A stretch of DNA of 64,000 bases. It comes from DASUAS01 sp963809795 (lineage in GTDB: Bacteria; Actinomycetota; Acidimicrobiia; IMCC26256; DASPTH01). Positions 1 to 10,685 of this stretch are shown here, in pieces. The position numbers and the translations under genes are program-made. The notes beneath the pieces were generated by a model. It ran no database searches. It was given only the letters and a program-made list of their open reading frames with translations, and was not told the origin of the DNA. Every line of letters starts with the position of its first letter. Positions within the stretch are counted from its first letter, which is position 1. The stretch covers positions 1-64,000 of the forward strand of contig CAWELN010000009.1 in assembly GCA_963809795.1 (NCBI GenBank), in the 5' to 3' direction.

Positions 1-903
<903 letters not shown>

Positions 904-907
904 CAGC

Positions 908-1977
<1,070 letters not shown>

Positions 1978-1981
<4 letters not shown>

Positions 1982-2987
1982 AACGCGGCTTCCCGCACGT
2001 CGAAGTGCGCGAGGACGGCATCGCCCAGGAGGTTCAGCGACAACACGGTGAGGAAGATCATGAGCGCGGGCTCGAACACGACATGCGGCGCCAGCGCGAT
2101 GACCTGCCGGCCGCCGGCGATCATGTTGCCCCACGTCGGTGTGTCGGCCTGCACACTCGCCCCGAGGATGCTGAGCGTGCCCTCGGCGACGATGGCGACC
2201 GCGATGCCGAGCAGCGCGATCGACAGCATCGCCGGCAGCACGTTCGGCAGCACCTCACGCCAGACGATGCGAAGGTTCTTCGCGCCCTGCGCGCGCGCCG
2301 CGAGCACGAACTCGCGCTCGGACCACGACATCGCGCTCGCCCGCGTGATTCGCCCGAGCACCGGGATCGACACGATCCCGAGTGCGATGATCAGCGCCAG
2401 CTCGGGATCGAGCCCGGCGGTCGCCCGGCCGGCGGTGGCCGCGGGGCGCGCAGGATGGTGACCAGCGCCAGCGCCAGGATCACCGCCGGGATCGACAGGA
2501 ACACGTCGAACAGGCCCGACATGATCGTGTCGGTCCGCCCGCGGAAGTAGCCGGCGAGCAGCCCGAGCACACCGCCGATCACGAAGCCGATGAGCACGGC
2601 GACGGTGGCGATGACGAGCGTCGTGCGGCCGCCCCAGAGCAGGCGCGAAAGCATGTCGCGCCCGTTCGGGTCGCCACCGAGCAGGTGCCCGGGCGCGGTA
2701 CCCGCCTTGGCGAACGGGCCGCGCCGCGCGATCTGCGTGATCGAGGCCTCCGGATCGTCGAGTGGGAGGTACGGCGCCAGGATCGCCCCTCCGACGACGA
2801 AGGCCATCCACGCGAGCGACAGCCACGTGCCGACGCGCAGCGCGCGCCGGCGCTTCCCGCCTGCCTCCGGGCCCGAGGTGACGGCGGCGAAGTCGACGGT
2901 CGCGGCGTCGGCCGGCGTCGCGCGGTCGGCCGCGTCGCGAGCGATCTCGCCCAGCGCGGTGGACGACGGTTCAGGCTGCTCGGGCAC
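1978..2987 (-). CDS. dppC: Dipeptide ABC transporter permease, DppC type (frame interrupted)
   Basis: Inner-membrane permease of the peptide importer. The N-terminal part shows the OppC-type cytoplasmic lead, a first membrane helix and the motif LLGGDPNGRDMLSRLLWG. The C-terminal part has the permease EAA-like loop (EREFVLAARAQGAKN) and later helices. The two halves are in different frames, joined near 2436-2455. The gene is 1010 bases long (3n+2). Removing one base from each of two GC tetramers there gives a continuous protein of about 335 residues, and a single missing base is an equal alternative. Start GTG at 2987 overlaps the upstream permease by 17 bases. The break is probably a sequence error. 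Confidence 0.85.
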
Positions 2988-3966
2988 GACGGATCCTCGG
3001 GTCGAGCACGATGTACAGCGTGTCGATGGCGAAGTTGATGAGCACGTAGCCGATGGCGATGATCGCGATGTAGCTCTGGAGCTCGACGTACTGGCGCGCG
3101 CTGATGGCCTGGTAGATGAGCTGTCCGATGCCGGGGATGCCGAAGATGATCTCGACCGCGACCGCCCCACCGACCAGCGTGCCGAAGTTCAGGCCGGCCA
3201 CGGTGAGGAGGGTGAGGCTCGACGGCTTGAACGCGTGACGCCAGAGGATGCGGCGGTTCGAGAGCCCCTTCGCCCGGGCCATGGTGATGAAGTCCTCTCG
3301 CAGCGTGGCGATCATGTCGGTGCGCAGGAGACGCATGTACACCGCGATCAAGCCCGCGGCCAGCGAGATCGTCGGCAGGAGCATCGTCGCGAAGTGGTGG
3401 CCGAGGTTGCCCGTCGGCCGCCCGAACACGCCTTCCAGCCAGCCCGGCGAGTATCCCCCGGCGGGGATCTGGCCGAGCCAGGGTAAGTGGGGTTGCCATT
3501 GCACCCCGACGAAGTACGCGAGCACGAGTGCGAGCACGAAGCTCGGGAGCGCGAGCAACGCGAAGGCACCCACGTTGATCGCGGTGTCGGTCTTCGTTCC
3601 CGAGCGGTAGCCGGTGAGGACACCGAGCGGGATGGCGACCGCCAACGCCATCAGCTGCGCATAGAGCATGAGCTGGAGCGAGACCGGCAGCGCGTTGCGG
3701 ATCTTGTCGCTCACCTCGAGATTGTTGGCGTAGTCCTTGCCGAAGTCACCGTGTGTGAGGTTGCCGAGCCAGGTGAAGTACTGCTCGAAGAACGGCTTGT
3801 CGAGCCCGTTGTCCTTGTTGAACTGGGCGCGTTGCGCCTTCGTGCCGAACGGGATCGCGGCCTCGGCCGCGCTCCCGGGCAACAGCCGCAACAGGCTGAA
3901 CGTGAACAGCGTCGCCAGGATGACGACCACCACGAGCCGGACCAGCCTCCTGGCGAACAGTCGCAT
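2971..3966 (-). CDS. dppB: Dipeptide ABC transporter permease, DppB type
   Basis: 331-residue inner-membrane permease with the DppB architecture. An N-terminal anchor helix (residues about 8-30) is followed by a periplasmic segment (PFFEQYFTWLGNLTHGDFG, typical of the family), then five more hydrophobic segments. The EAA loop reads LREDFITMARAKGLSNRR. It ends in LDPRIRR, the usual family end. It lies 60 bases downstream of the binding-protein gene and overlaps dppC. ATG start at 3966; the frame is intact. Confidence 0.93.
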   Translation of the reverse strand: MRLFARRLVRLVVVVILATLFTFSLLRLLPGSAAEAAIPFGTKAQRAQFNKDNGLDKPFFEQYFTWLGNLTHGDFGKDYANNLEVSDKIRNALPVSLQLMLYAQLMALAVAIPLGVLTGYRSGTKTDTAINVGAFALLALPSFVLALVLAYFVGVQWQPHLPWLGQIPAGGYSPGWLEGVFGRPTGNLGHHFATMLLPTISLAAGLIAVYMRLLRTDMIATLREDFITMARAKGLSNRRILWRHAFKPSSLTLLTVAGLNFGTLVGGAVAVEIIFGIPGIGQLIYQAISARQYVELQSYIAIIAIGYVLINFAIDTLYIVLDPRIRRARAA

Positions 3967-4026
3967 GCAGCCAGTCCCTTCCGGCCGACCTCATCCGGGA
4001 ACCGCGCCCGCGCGAGTGCGAGAGCT

Positions 4027-5670
4027 CTACTTCTTGATCCAGAGACCGACCACTGGGTGCTTGCCGAACACGAACTCCGCGGTGCCGCCACCGTCGGGGA
4101 GCGGCGGCCCCATGAGACCTTGCACCTTGGGGTTCGACGCGATGTCCCACTGTTCCCAGTACGCCCAGAGGTTGTAGACCTGCGTCGCGAAGATCTTGTT
4201 CACCTGTTCGTAGATGCCCGTGCGCTTCTCGGGGTCGGGCTCCGAACGACCCTGGTCGAGCAGCGTCTGCAGCTGCGGGTCCTTGAACTTGCCGAAGTTG
4301 ATCGGGGACGCTTCCGTCCACCAGACGTACTGCGTGTCGGGGTCCTCTCCCGGGTGGTTCCGCCACAGGAGGAGGCTGAAGTTCCCGCCGAGCGCGGTGT
4401 TCACGAACGAGGCCTGGTCCTCCTGTTGGAGCGTCGCGTTGATCCCGGCCTGCGAGAACTGCCGCTTGATGAGCTGGGCCTCGCCGCTGTTCTCGGGATC
4501 GTTGGTGCTCTCGATCACCACGTCGAACTGCCCGTTGTGCGCGTCCTTGTAGGCCTTCACCATCTTCTTCGCCTTGGCGAGGTCGTGCTTCGGGTACCCG
4601 GGATTCGCGAGATGGCCCGGCACCTTGGTGTCGAACGGCTGGTCGGCGACCTGGAGCTGGCTGTCGTTGCGGATCACGTTGATCTGGTTGGTGTCGAGTG
4701 CGTACGCGACCGCCTTGCGGGCGTTGATGTCGTCGAACGGAGGCTTGGCCGCGTTGAGGAGGTAGTAGCGCACCTCGCGCTTGCCCGCCTTCTCGCGCAT
4801 CTGGTTCAGCGAGCTGATGCCGTCGAGCTGGGTCATCACCTGGCCGCTGGTCGTGTGCATGATGTCGAGCTGCCCGGCCTGGAGCTGGTTCAGGCGTTGC
4901 TCGGCGTCGGGGTTGGGCTTGAACGTGATCTTGTCGAGGTAGGGCAGCTGCGTGCCGTTCTTGTCCTTCTGCCAGTAGTGCGGGTTGCGGGTGGCGACGA
5001 ACTCCTGGTTCTGGATCCAGTGGCCGGCGCCGTTGTAGATCATGAACGGCCCGGTCCCGATCAGGTTCGTCGGGCACGTGTCGGGATTGGCGAGCTGGGC
5101 GGGCGCGGCGATGCCGACGCGTCCGGCGAGGTACAGGAAGGCGTCGAAGTCGACCCAGGGGACCTTGGTGGTGACCTGGACGGTGAGCGGATCGACGACC
5201 GTGGTGTCGGCGATGTTGGTGAAGACGAACCCGAGGAGCCGGCCCTTGCGCCAGGCGTCGATGTTCTGCTTCACCGCGTCGGCGGTGAGCGGCGTGCCGT
5301 CGTGGAACTGCACGCCGTCACGGAGCGTGATCGTCCACTTGGTGTAGGTGGGGTCGTGCTCCACCGACTTGGCGAGGTACGGAACGATCTTGCCGGTGGA
5401 GTTGGGCACGGTCAGCGTGTCGTAGATGGCGCTCGCCACCATGATCCCCGAGATCACCAACTGGGCCTGGGGGATGCACCAGCCGCCGTTCGTCTCGGCC
5501 TCGAGGCCGTAGGTGACCGATCCTCCGCGTGTCGGCTTCGCGGCCGACGGTGCCCGTTCCGGCCCCTGGGCGCCGGCCGTGCCGACCAGCACCGCGCTGG
5601 TGACGACGATGGCCGCGCTGAGCGCCGCGACCCGACGGAGACGTTGCCTGCCTGCTGCGCGTAGGTTCAC
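4027..5670 (-). CDS. dppA: Peptide ABC transporter substrate-binding protein (SBP family 5)
   Basis: Secreted or lipid-free exported solute-binding protein that delivers peptides to the permeases. I choose GTG at 5670 (547 residues): it has a G-rich ribosome site about 10 bases upstream and gives a clean signal peptide, with basic residues (RQRLRR), a hydrophobic core (LSAAIVVTSAVLV) and AGAQG near residue 36. An ATG at 5739 would run into the divergent gene. Family 5 features include GGSVTYGLEAE near the mature N-terminus and LRDGVQFHDGTPLTADAVK. It is the first gene of the dpp operon. The ligand (di/oligopeptide, nickel or other) cannot be read from the sequence. Confidence 0.9.
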   Translation of the reverse strand: MNLRAAGRQRLRRVAALSAAIVVTSAVLVGTAGAQGPERAPSAAKPTRGGSVTYGLEAETNGGWCIPQAQLVISGIMVASAIYDTLTVPNSTGKIVPYLAKSVEHDPTYTKWTITLRDGVQFHDGTPLTADAVKQNIDAWRKGRLLGFVFTNIADTTVVDPLTVQVTTKVPWVDFDAFLYLAGRVGIAAPAQLANPDTCPTNLIGTGPFMIYNGAGHWIQNQEFVATRNPHYWQKDKNGTQLPYLDKITFKPNPDAEQRLNQLQAGQLDIMHTTSGQVMTQLDGISSLNQMREKAGKREVRYYLLNAAKPPFDDINARKAVAYALDTNQINVIRNDSQLQVADQPFDTKVPGHLANPGYPKHDLAKAKKMVKAYKDAHNGQFDVVIESTNDPENSGEAQLIKRQFSQAGINATLQQEDQASFVNTALGGNFSLLLWRNHPGEDPDTQYVWWTEASPINFGKFKDPQLQTLLDQGRSEPDPEKRTGIYEQVNKIFATQVYNLWAYWEQWDIASNPKVQGLMGPPLPDGGGTAEFVFGKHPVVGLWIKK

Positions 5671-5716
5671 TCGAACGGCCCCCCCGGGCGTCGCCCATCC
5701 GTCAGCTACTGATCGG

Positions 5717-5723
5717 TACCCTA
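5717..5723. promoter_or_regulatory. Overlapping divergent -10-like boxes between dppA and arfB
   Basis: The heptamer TACCCTA holds a plus-strand TACCCT (5717-5722) eight bases before the arfB start GTG, and a minus-strand TAGGGT (5718-5723) 47 bases before the chosen dppA start. Both fit the actinobacterial TANNNT -10 pattern. The overlap implies that the two divergent promoters exclude each other. Confidence 0.4.
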
Positions 5724-5730
5724 CCGGAGT

Positions 5731-6177
5731 GTGACGCAATCAAGCGCGCGCGAACCGGCCACGGAGCGTGCGCGATTGCGGATCACGCCGACGTGCGTGA
5801 TCCGCCTCGACGAGCTCGAGTGGCGCACGACGGGCTCCGGCGGACCGGGCGGACAGCACGCCAACACGTCCGACACGCGCGTCGAGGTGCGGTTCCCGAT
5901 CGCGACGTCGACCTCACTCGGACCGCGCCAACGGGCGCGGCTGCTCGACAAGCTCGGCCCGGTGGCCCGCGCCACCGCGTCCGACAGCCGCTCGCAGGCC
6001 CGCAACCGCGAGCTCGCCCTGGAGCGGCTCCGCTCCCGCTTGGCGGCGGCGCTCCGGGTCGACCCGCCGCGGCGGGCCACCGCACCGAGCCGGTCGGCCA
6101 AAGAGGCGCGGCTCGACGCCAAACGGCGCCGGTCGCAGCGCAAGCAACAGCGCCGACGCCCCGCCGGTGACGACTGA
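5731..6177 (+). CDS. arfB: Alternative ribosome-rescue factor B (peptidyl-tRNA hydrolase)
   Basis: Releases peptides from ribosomes stalled at the 3' end of truncated mRNA. 148 residues, the usual size of ArfB/YaeJ, with no codon-recognition domain. The catalytic GGQ is at residues 40-42 in the motif GSGGPGGQHANTSDTRVE. The C-terminal tail is strongly basic (KRRRSQRKQQRRR), which in this family fills the empty mRNA channel. Start GTG at 5731 lies eight bases after TACCCT, so the transcript may be leaderless. Divergent from the dpp operon. Confidence 0.93.
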   Translation: MTQSSAREPATERARLRITPTCVIRLDELEWRTTGSGGPGGQHANTSDTRVEVRFPIATSTSLGPRQRARLLDKLGPVARATASDSRSQARNRELALERLRSRLAAALRVDPPRRATAPSRSAKEARLDAKRRRSQRKQQRRRPAGDD

Positions 6178-6275
6178 TCCACCGATCGCGTCCTGGCGTC
6201 ATCGGCGCGTCGCACTGACGCGCGAACGACGCAAGAACGACGGCGATCGCCGGCCGTCTGCCAAGCTGCACGGCC

Positions 6276-7379
6276 ATGCACGTGGTCACCGCCGTCCTGT
6301 GGTTCGCCCTCGGGATCACGTTGGTGCTCCTCGTGTTCGACTCGGCCCTGCGTACCTTCGTGCTCCCGCGCGGGGCCACTCCCGTGGTGTCCCGGGCGAC
6401 GTTCATCGGACTCCGGATGGTCTTCAACGGGCTCGCGCGAGCGGCACGGACCTACGACGGGCGCGACTCGGTGATGGCGCTGTACGGGCCGGTGGGGCTG
6501 CTGCTCCTGCCGGTGGTGTGGATGGTGATGGTGGTGACGGCGTACACCGCGATGTTCCACGCCCTCGGCGTCAGCGGATTCGAACGTGCCTTCGAGATGA
6601 GTGGTTCCTCGCTGTTCACGCTCGGCTTCGTGCGACCGCCCGACCTGCCCACCAACATCCTGGCCTTCGCCGAGGCCGCGACCGGGCTCGGGCTCCTCGG
6701 TCTCCTGATCGCGTACCTCCCGACGATCTACACCGCGTTCTCGCGCCGCGAGGTGCGGGTCGCGCAGCTCGAGGTGCGGGCCGGGCAGCCGCCGGCGGGG
6801 GTGAACGTGCTGGTCCGTGCCCAGCAGATGGAGCGCTTCCACCTGCTCGACGACTTCTGGCGCACCTGGCAGGAGTGGTTCACCGAGCTCGAGGAGACGC
6901 ACGTGTCGATCGGCGTCCTGAGCTTCTTCCGCTCCCCGGTCGGACACCGTTCGTGGGTCACCGCGAGCGGCGCGGTGCTCGACGCCGCGTCGCTGCGGCT
7001 TGCCGCCGTCGACCTGGGCTTCGACCCGGAGGCGGGCATCTGCGTGCGGGCCGGCTTCTTCGCGCTCCGGGCGGTGGCCGACTACTTCGGCATCCCGTAC
7101 GACCCCGACCCGCATCCGGGCGACGCGATCAGCATCACCAAGGACGAGTTCCTCGAGGCGTGCGACCAGCTGGCGGCGGCCGGGATCCCGGTGCGGGCCG
7201 ACCGTGACGCGGCGTGGTTCGACTTCACCGGGTGGCGGGTCAACTACGACGTCCCGCTGCTCGGCCTGGCCGGCTTCGTGATGGTGCCGTACGCGCCGTG
7301 GTCGTCCGACCGGTCCTTGCGCTACCGGCGGGCCACGATGCGGCCGGGCCGGCGGCGCCCGATCGAGCCGTCGAACTAG
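6276..7379 (+). CDS. Putative two-helix ion-channel-like membrane protein
   Basis: 367 residues. An N-terminal helix (residues 5-25), a helix near 75-95 and a helix near 125-150 bracket a loop containing SGSSLFTLGF, which resembles the pore loop of two-transmembrane potassium channels (canonical TVGYG) with TLGF in place of the filter. The C-terminal half (about 170-340) is soluble and cytoplasmic by charge. I do not recognise a named family with certainty. Ion-channel function is inferred from the pore-like loop. The gene ends four bases into the convergent LmbE gene. Confidence 0.55.
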   Translation: MHVVTAVLWFALGITLVLLVFDSALRTFVLPRGATPVVSRATFIGLRMVFNGLARAARTYDGRDSVMALYGPVGLLLLPVVWMVMVVTAYTAMFHALGVSGFERAFEMSGSSLFTLGFVRPPDLPTNILAFAEAATGLGLLGLLIAYLPTIYTAFSRREVRVAQLEVRAGQPPAGVNVLVRAQQMERFHLLDDFWRTWQEWFTELEETHVSIGVLSFFRSPVGHRSWVTASGAVLDAASLRLAAVDLGFDPEAGICVRAGFFALRAVADYFGIPYDPDPHPGDAISITKDEFLEACDQLAAAGIPVRADRDAAWFDFTGWRVNYDVPLLGLAGFVMVPYAPWSSDRSLRYRRATMRPGRRRPIEPSN

Positions 7380-8158
7380 AGCAGGCCGCTCTCGGCCTCG
7401 GCGTCGCCGTCGTCGAGGCGGATGAACCACTCGAAGCCGAAGGCCCGCCGGAACGCTTCGTCGTCGATGCTCAGGAAGAACGAGTCGCCAGGGATCTGGC
7501 TCGGGTGCGCGGCCATGGCGGCACGCTTGCGGTCGAGCGCGGGGGCGACGTCGATGCGCGTGGTGATCGACGCCTCGGGCACGCCGAGGTCCATCGCCTC
7601 GGGGTCGGGGGCGTCGACCCCGTCGGGCACGCTCTCCCGCATCAGGTCCGCCAGGTCGAGGTAGTACTCGCGACTGACCGTCGCCGCGTAGACGCGTGGC
7701 GTCCGGGCGAGCTCGGCGGCGCGCACTCCCACGTGGTGCACCTGGATGTGGTCGGGGTGCCCGTACCCGCCGTGCTCGTCGTAGGCGGTGACGACCGCGG
7801 CCTGCTCCTCGCGGAGGATCTCCGCCAGCAGGCTCGCCGCCTCGTCGACGTCGGCGCCGGTGAACGCGCCGGGTCGGTCGTTGGTGGGCTCCCCGGCCAT
7901 GCCCGAGTCGACGTAGGGGAGGAACTCCACCCGCGCCACGCCCAGCACGTCGGCGGCCGCGCGCGCCTCCACCTCGCGCCGGTCGGCCAGCGCCTCGTCG
8001 GGCGCCAGCACTCCGTCGGCCACCTCGCCGAGGTCGCCCCGGGTCGCGAACACCAGCACGGTGCGGTGGCCGGCCTCGGCCGCCAGGGCCAGGGTGCCGC
8101 CCACGAGGATGGCCTCGTCGTCGGGGTGCGCGTGGAAGGAGACGACGGTGCCGGGCAT
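7376..8158 (-). CDS. LmbE/GlcNAc-PI deacetylase family protein (MshB/Mca-like)
   Basis: 260-residue zinc hydrolase. The metal/catalytic motif AHPDDE lies near the N-terminus (residues 9-14) and the third ligand is in GHPDHIQVHH near the middle. Members deacetylate GlcNAc-inositol (MshB) or cleave mycothiol conjugates (Mca) in actinobacteria. Start ATG at 8158 places AHPDDE at the normal distance; an ATG at 8176 is possible. A second family member lies at 42632-43351. The exact substrate is not resolvable from the motifs. Convergent with the gene before it. Confidence 0.82.
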   Translation of the reverse strand: MPGTVVSFHAHPDDEAILVGGTLALAAEAGHRTVLVFATRGDLGEVADGVLAPDEALADRREVEARAAADVLGVARVEFLPYVDSGMAGEPTNDRPGAFTGADVDEAASLLAEILREEQAAVVTAYDEHGGYGHPDHIQVHHVGVRAAELARTPRVYAATVSREYYLDLADLMRESVPDGVDAPDPEAMDLGVPEASITTRIDVAPALDRKRAAMAAHPSQIPGDSFFLSIDDEAFRRAFGFEWFIRLDDGDAEAESGLL

Positions 8159-8276
8159 GCCCCGATGGTCGCACATCGCATGCGCAAGGGCGGTAGCAGG
8201 GGCGCCGGACGGCTGCTACCGTTCCCCGGCAATCGCTACACGCAACACGCGCGTGCAATAGGCAAGGAGCAAGGCG

Positions 8277-8477
8277 TTGGCAACAGGCAGCGTGAAATGG
8301 TTCAACGCGGAGAAGGGCTACGGCTTCATCTCCCGTGAGGACGGACCCGACGTGTTCGTCCACTTCTCGGCCATCCAGGGCACCGGCTACCGCACCCTGG
8401 AAGAGGGCCAGCGCGTCGAGTTCGACGTCGGCCCCGGCCGCAAGGGTGAAGAGGCGCAGAACGTCCGCGTCGTCTGA
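8277..8477 (+). CDS. cspA: Cold-shock domain protein
   Basis: 66-residue single-strand nucleic-acid-binding beta barrel. RNP1 (KGYGFI) and RNP2 (VFVHFSAI) are both present in the usual spacing. TTG start at 8277 with AGGAG about nine bases upstream. The 5' leader is short, so the long cold-responsive leader of E. coli cspA is not evident. Followed by a strong hairpin at 8489-8512. Confidence 0.93.
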   Translation: MATGSVKWFNAEKGYGFISREDGPDVFVHFSAIQGTGYRTLEEGQRVEFDVGPGRKGEEAQNVRVV

Positions 8478-8488
8478 CGCATCACCGC

Positions 8489-8512
8489 GCCGGCCCTGGT
8501 GAAGGGGCCGGC
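8489..8512. terminator. GC hairpin between convergent csp and HAD genes
   Basis: GCCGGCCC, an eight-base loop, then GGGCCGGC: a perfect 8-bp stem just after the cold-shock stop codon and just before the stop of the opposing gene. There is no T-tract. It probably ends transcription from both sides; inferred from position. Confidence 0.55.
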
Positions 8513-8517
8513 ACCCT

Positions 8518-9244
8518 TCAGTCCCGTCCGAGGAGCGGCAGGATCCCGGTGAGGTCGCGGATGCGCGCAACCGGGACGGCGGACGTCTCCGCCGGTCTCG
8601 TCGCGTCCGGCCAGTGCCCGTCCCGCTCGAGGTAGGCCGGCCGCATGCCCGCCGCGAGCGGGCCCTCCACGTCGGGTGCCCACGTGTCGCCGACGAACAG
8701 CACGTCGTGGGGATCGAGGGCGGCCTGCTCGAGCAGGTAGCGGTAGATGCGCGGGTGGGGCTTGCGCGCGCCCGCCCACGCCGACGACACCACCGTGTCG
8801 AAGCGCCCGGCCAGGCCGGCCTCGGCGATGGCGGGCTCGAGGTCCCAGTCCCAGTTGGAGCAGATGACCAGGCCCAGGCCGCGCTCGCGGAGGTCGTCGA
8901 GCACGCCGGGCACCTCGTCGTAGGCCTCGAGCACCCGGGCCGCCCGGCCCGCCTCGAGGTCGTCGAGGATCTTCTGGTGCTCGCCGGGGTGGACGTCGGC
9001 CTCGTGGAGCATCGCCAGCAGCCGCTCCCGCTGCCAGGCCCGGTAGTGGTCACGGCTGCGCGACGGCTCGACGTGCTCGTGGCCGTCGATGTCGCCGCTC
9101 CACCACATCTCCTGGAGGTGCTCCGGGATGGTGTAGCCGTGCCGGGCCAGGATCTCGTCGAGACCGACCGACGGCGGTGGCCCGGGCCACGGTGCCGAAG
9201 AAGTCGAGGACCACGGCCCGGACCGGCCGTCCCGAGGTGCACAT
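8518..9244 (-). CDS. HAD-superfamily hydrolase (frame interrupted)
   Basis: Phosphatase-like protein of about 241 residues. Motif I VVLDFFGT (nucleophile Asp) is near residue 12, motif II ICSNWDWD lies mid-protein, and motif III/IV ARKPHPRIY and FVGDTWAPD follow. Motif I lies in a different frame from the rest; the break is near 9164-9178, where CGGT is tandemly repeated and one surplus base explains the shift. Length is 3n+1. Start ATG at 9244. Convergent with the cold-shock gene. The substrate is unknown. Confidence 0.8.
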
Positions 9245-9324
9245 CGGACGATTCTCGCGCGACCCCTGTGACCTGCGACCCATGTGCTCAACTAGCGGTC
9301 TCCCCCCGCCGACGAAAGCCAGTG

Positions 9325-9985
9325 ATGTCGACGCACTTCGAGATCCCGCGGCTCCGTATCCTGGCGCGGCACGCCCTCCCGAACGTGATCGAGGGCACCC
9401 TGATCCCGGTCGGGCTCTTCCTCGTGATGCTGCAGGTCCTGGGGCTCTGGGGTGCGATGGCGGTGGGCCTCGGCTGGTCCTACGTCGCGATCCTCCGCCG
9501 GGTGGTCGCCCGCCGGCGGGTCCCCGGGATCATGATCCTGGGGTCGGTCACCCTCACCGCCCGCTCGCGCGCTGGCCTTCGCCACCGGCAGCTCGTTCCT
9601 GTACTTCCTCCAGCCGACCCTCGGCACCGCCCTGGTGGCCACGGCCTTCCTCCTGTCGGTGCCGTTCGGCCGGCCGTTGGCCCAACGCCTGGCCGCCGAC
9701 TTCTGCCCGATCCCGCCCCACGTGATGGCGAACCGGCACGTCCGGCGGTTCTTCCTCCAGATCTCGCTGCTCTGGGCGTTCATCGGGTTCCTCAACGCCT
9801 CGGTCGCCCTGTGGCTCCAGTTCAGCCAGTCGGTCGGCACCTTCGTGCTCGCCAAGTCGCTGACCTCGGCGGGGATCACCGTGACCGCCATCGCCATCTC
9901 GGTGTTCTGGTTCAAGCGGTCGATGACCCGCCACGGCGTGCTCGCGGCGCGTGCGATCCCGGCACGGGTCGGGGTCTCCGCCTAG
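9325..9985 (+). CDS. Hypothetical integral membrane protein, VC0807-like (frame interrupted)
   Basis: About 219 residues with five to six hydrophobic segments, including VGLFLVMLQVLGLWGAMAVG and a late ISLLWAFIGFLNASVALWL. It resembles VC0807/septation-protein-A-like membrane proteins of unknown function; the match is by overall look only. The frame shifts at 9565-9573, where CTCGCGCGCT reads correctly as CTCGGCGCT after loss of one base. Start ATG at 9325, directly followed by the response-regulator gene 11 bases after its stop. Confidence 0.6.
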
Positions 9986-9988
9986 CCT
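9983..9988 (+). promoter_or_regulatory. -10-like TAGCCT before the response-regulator start
   Basis: TAGCCT ends eight bases before the ATG at 9997. Its first three bases are the stop codon of the preceding gene. It fits the TANNNT-N6-9-start arrangement seen repeatedly in this window. Confidence 0.35.
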
Positions 9989-9996
9989 CCGGGGGC

Positions 9997-10668
9997 ATGA
10001 TCCTCGTCGTCGACGACGACCTCGACCTCGTCGACGTCGTCCGCACCGCGCTCGAGCGTGAGGGGTACGCGGTCGACGACGCCGGTGACGGCGCGACCGC
10101 GCTCGACAAGATCGCCGACGATCAGCCCGAGCTCGTCGTGCTCGACCTCGGTCTCCCGAAGGTGCGCGGCCTCGACGTGCTGCGACAGGTGCGCGCCGAC
10201 AACGCGGTGCCGGTGATCGTGCTGAGCGGGCACAGCGACGAGGCGGACCGCATCATCGGGCTCGAGCTCGGCGCCGACGACTACGTCGTGAAGCCGTTCT
10301 CGCCGCGCGAGCTCGTGGCGCGCGTGCGCTCGGTGTTGCGGCGTTCGCGCGACCAGCGTCGGCACGTGAACCTCGCGTTCGGCGACCTCGTGCTCGACCT
10401 CACGACCCGTGAGGTGTCGGTGCGCGGCGAGCATGTCGAGCTGCGTCGCCGCGAGTTCGACCTGCTCGCGTTCCTGTGTGCGTCACCGCGCCAGGTGTTC
10501 ACGAGGGAGCAGTTGTTGCGCCACGTGTGGGACTCCGAGCCCGAGTGGCAGGGCGTCGGCACCGTGAGCGAGCACGTGCACCGCCTGCGCGCCAAGGTCG
10601 AGTGCGATCCCGCGCGCCCGTGTCACATCGTGACCGTGCGCGGCGTCGGCTACCGCTTCGTCCCGTAA
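9997..10668 (+). CDS. OmpR/PhoB-family response regulator
   Basis: 223-residue transcription factor. The receiver domain (1-115) has the acidic pocket DDD at 6-8, the phosphoacceptor Asp 50 in VVLDLGLP and the conserved Lys in YVVKPF. The C-terminal winged helix (about 128-220) contains LRRREFDLLAFL and ends VRGVGYRFVP, as in PhoB-type proteins. Convergent with, and 17 bases from, a hybrid histidine kinase, its likely but unproven partner. The operator is unknown. Confidence 0.93.
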   Translation: MILVVDDDLDLVDVVRTALEREGYAVDDAGDGATALDKIADDQPELVVLDLGLPKVRGLDVLRQVRADNAVPVIVLSGHSDEADRIIGLELGADDYVVKPFSPRELVARVRSVLRRSRDQRRHVNLAFGDLVLDLTTREVSVRGEHVELRRREFDLLAFLCASPRQVFTREQLLRHVWDSEPEWQGVGTVSEHVHRLRAKVECDPARPCHIVTVRGVGYRFVP

Positions 10669-10685
10669 CCCGCGCGACGGGTGGT

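Noticed and set aside
5721..9242. A 1173-codon minus-strand open frame
   Set aside because: It runs antisense to arfB and the channel-like gene and shows only GC-driven residue bias.
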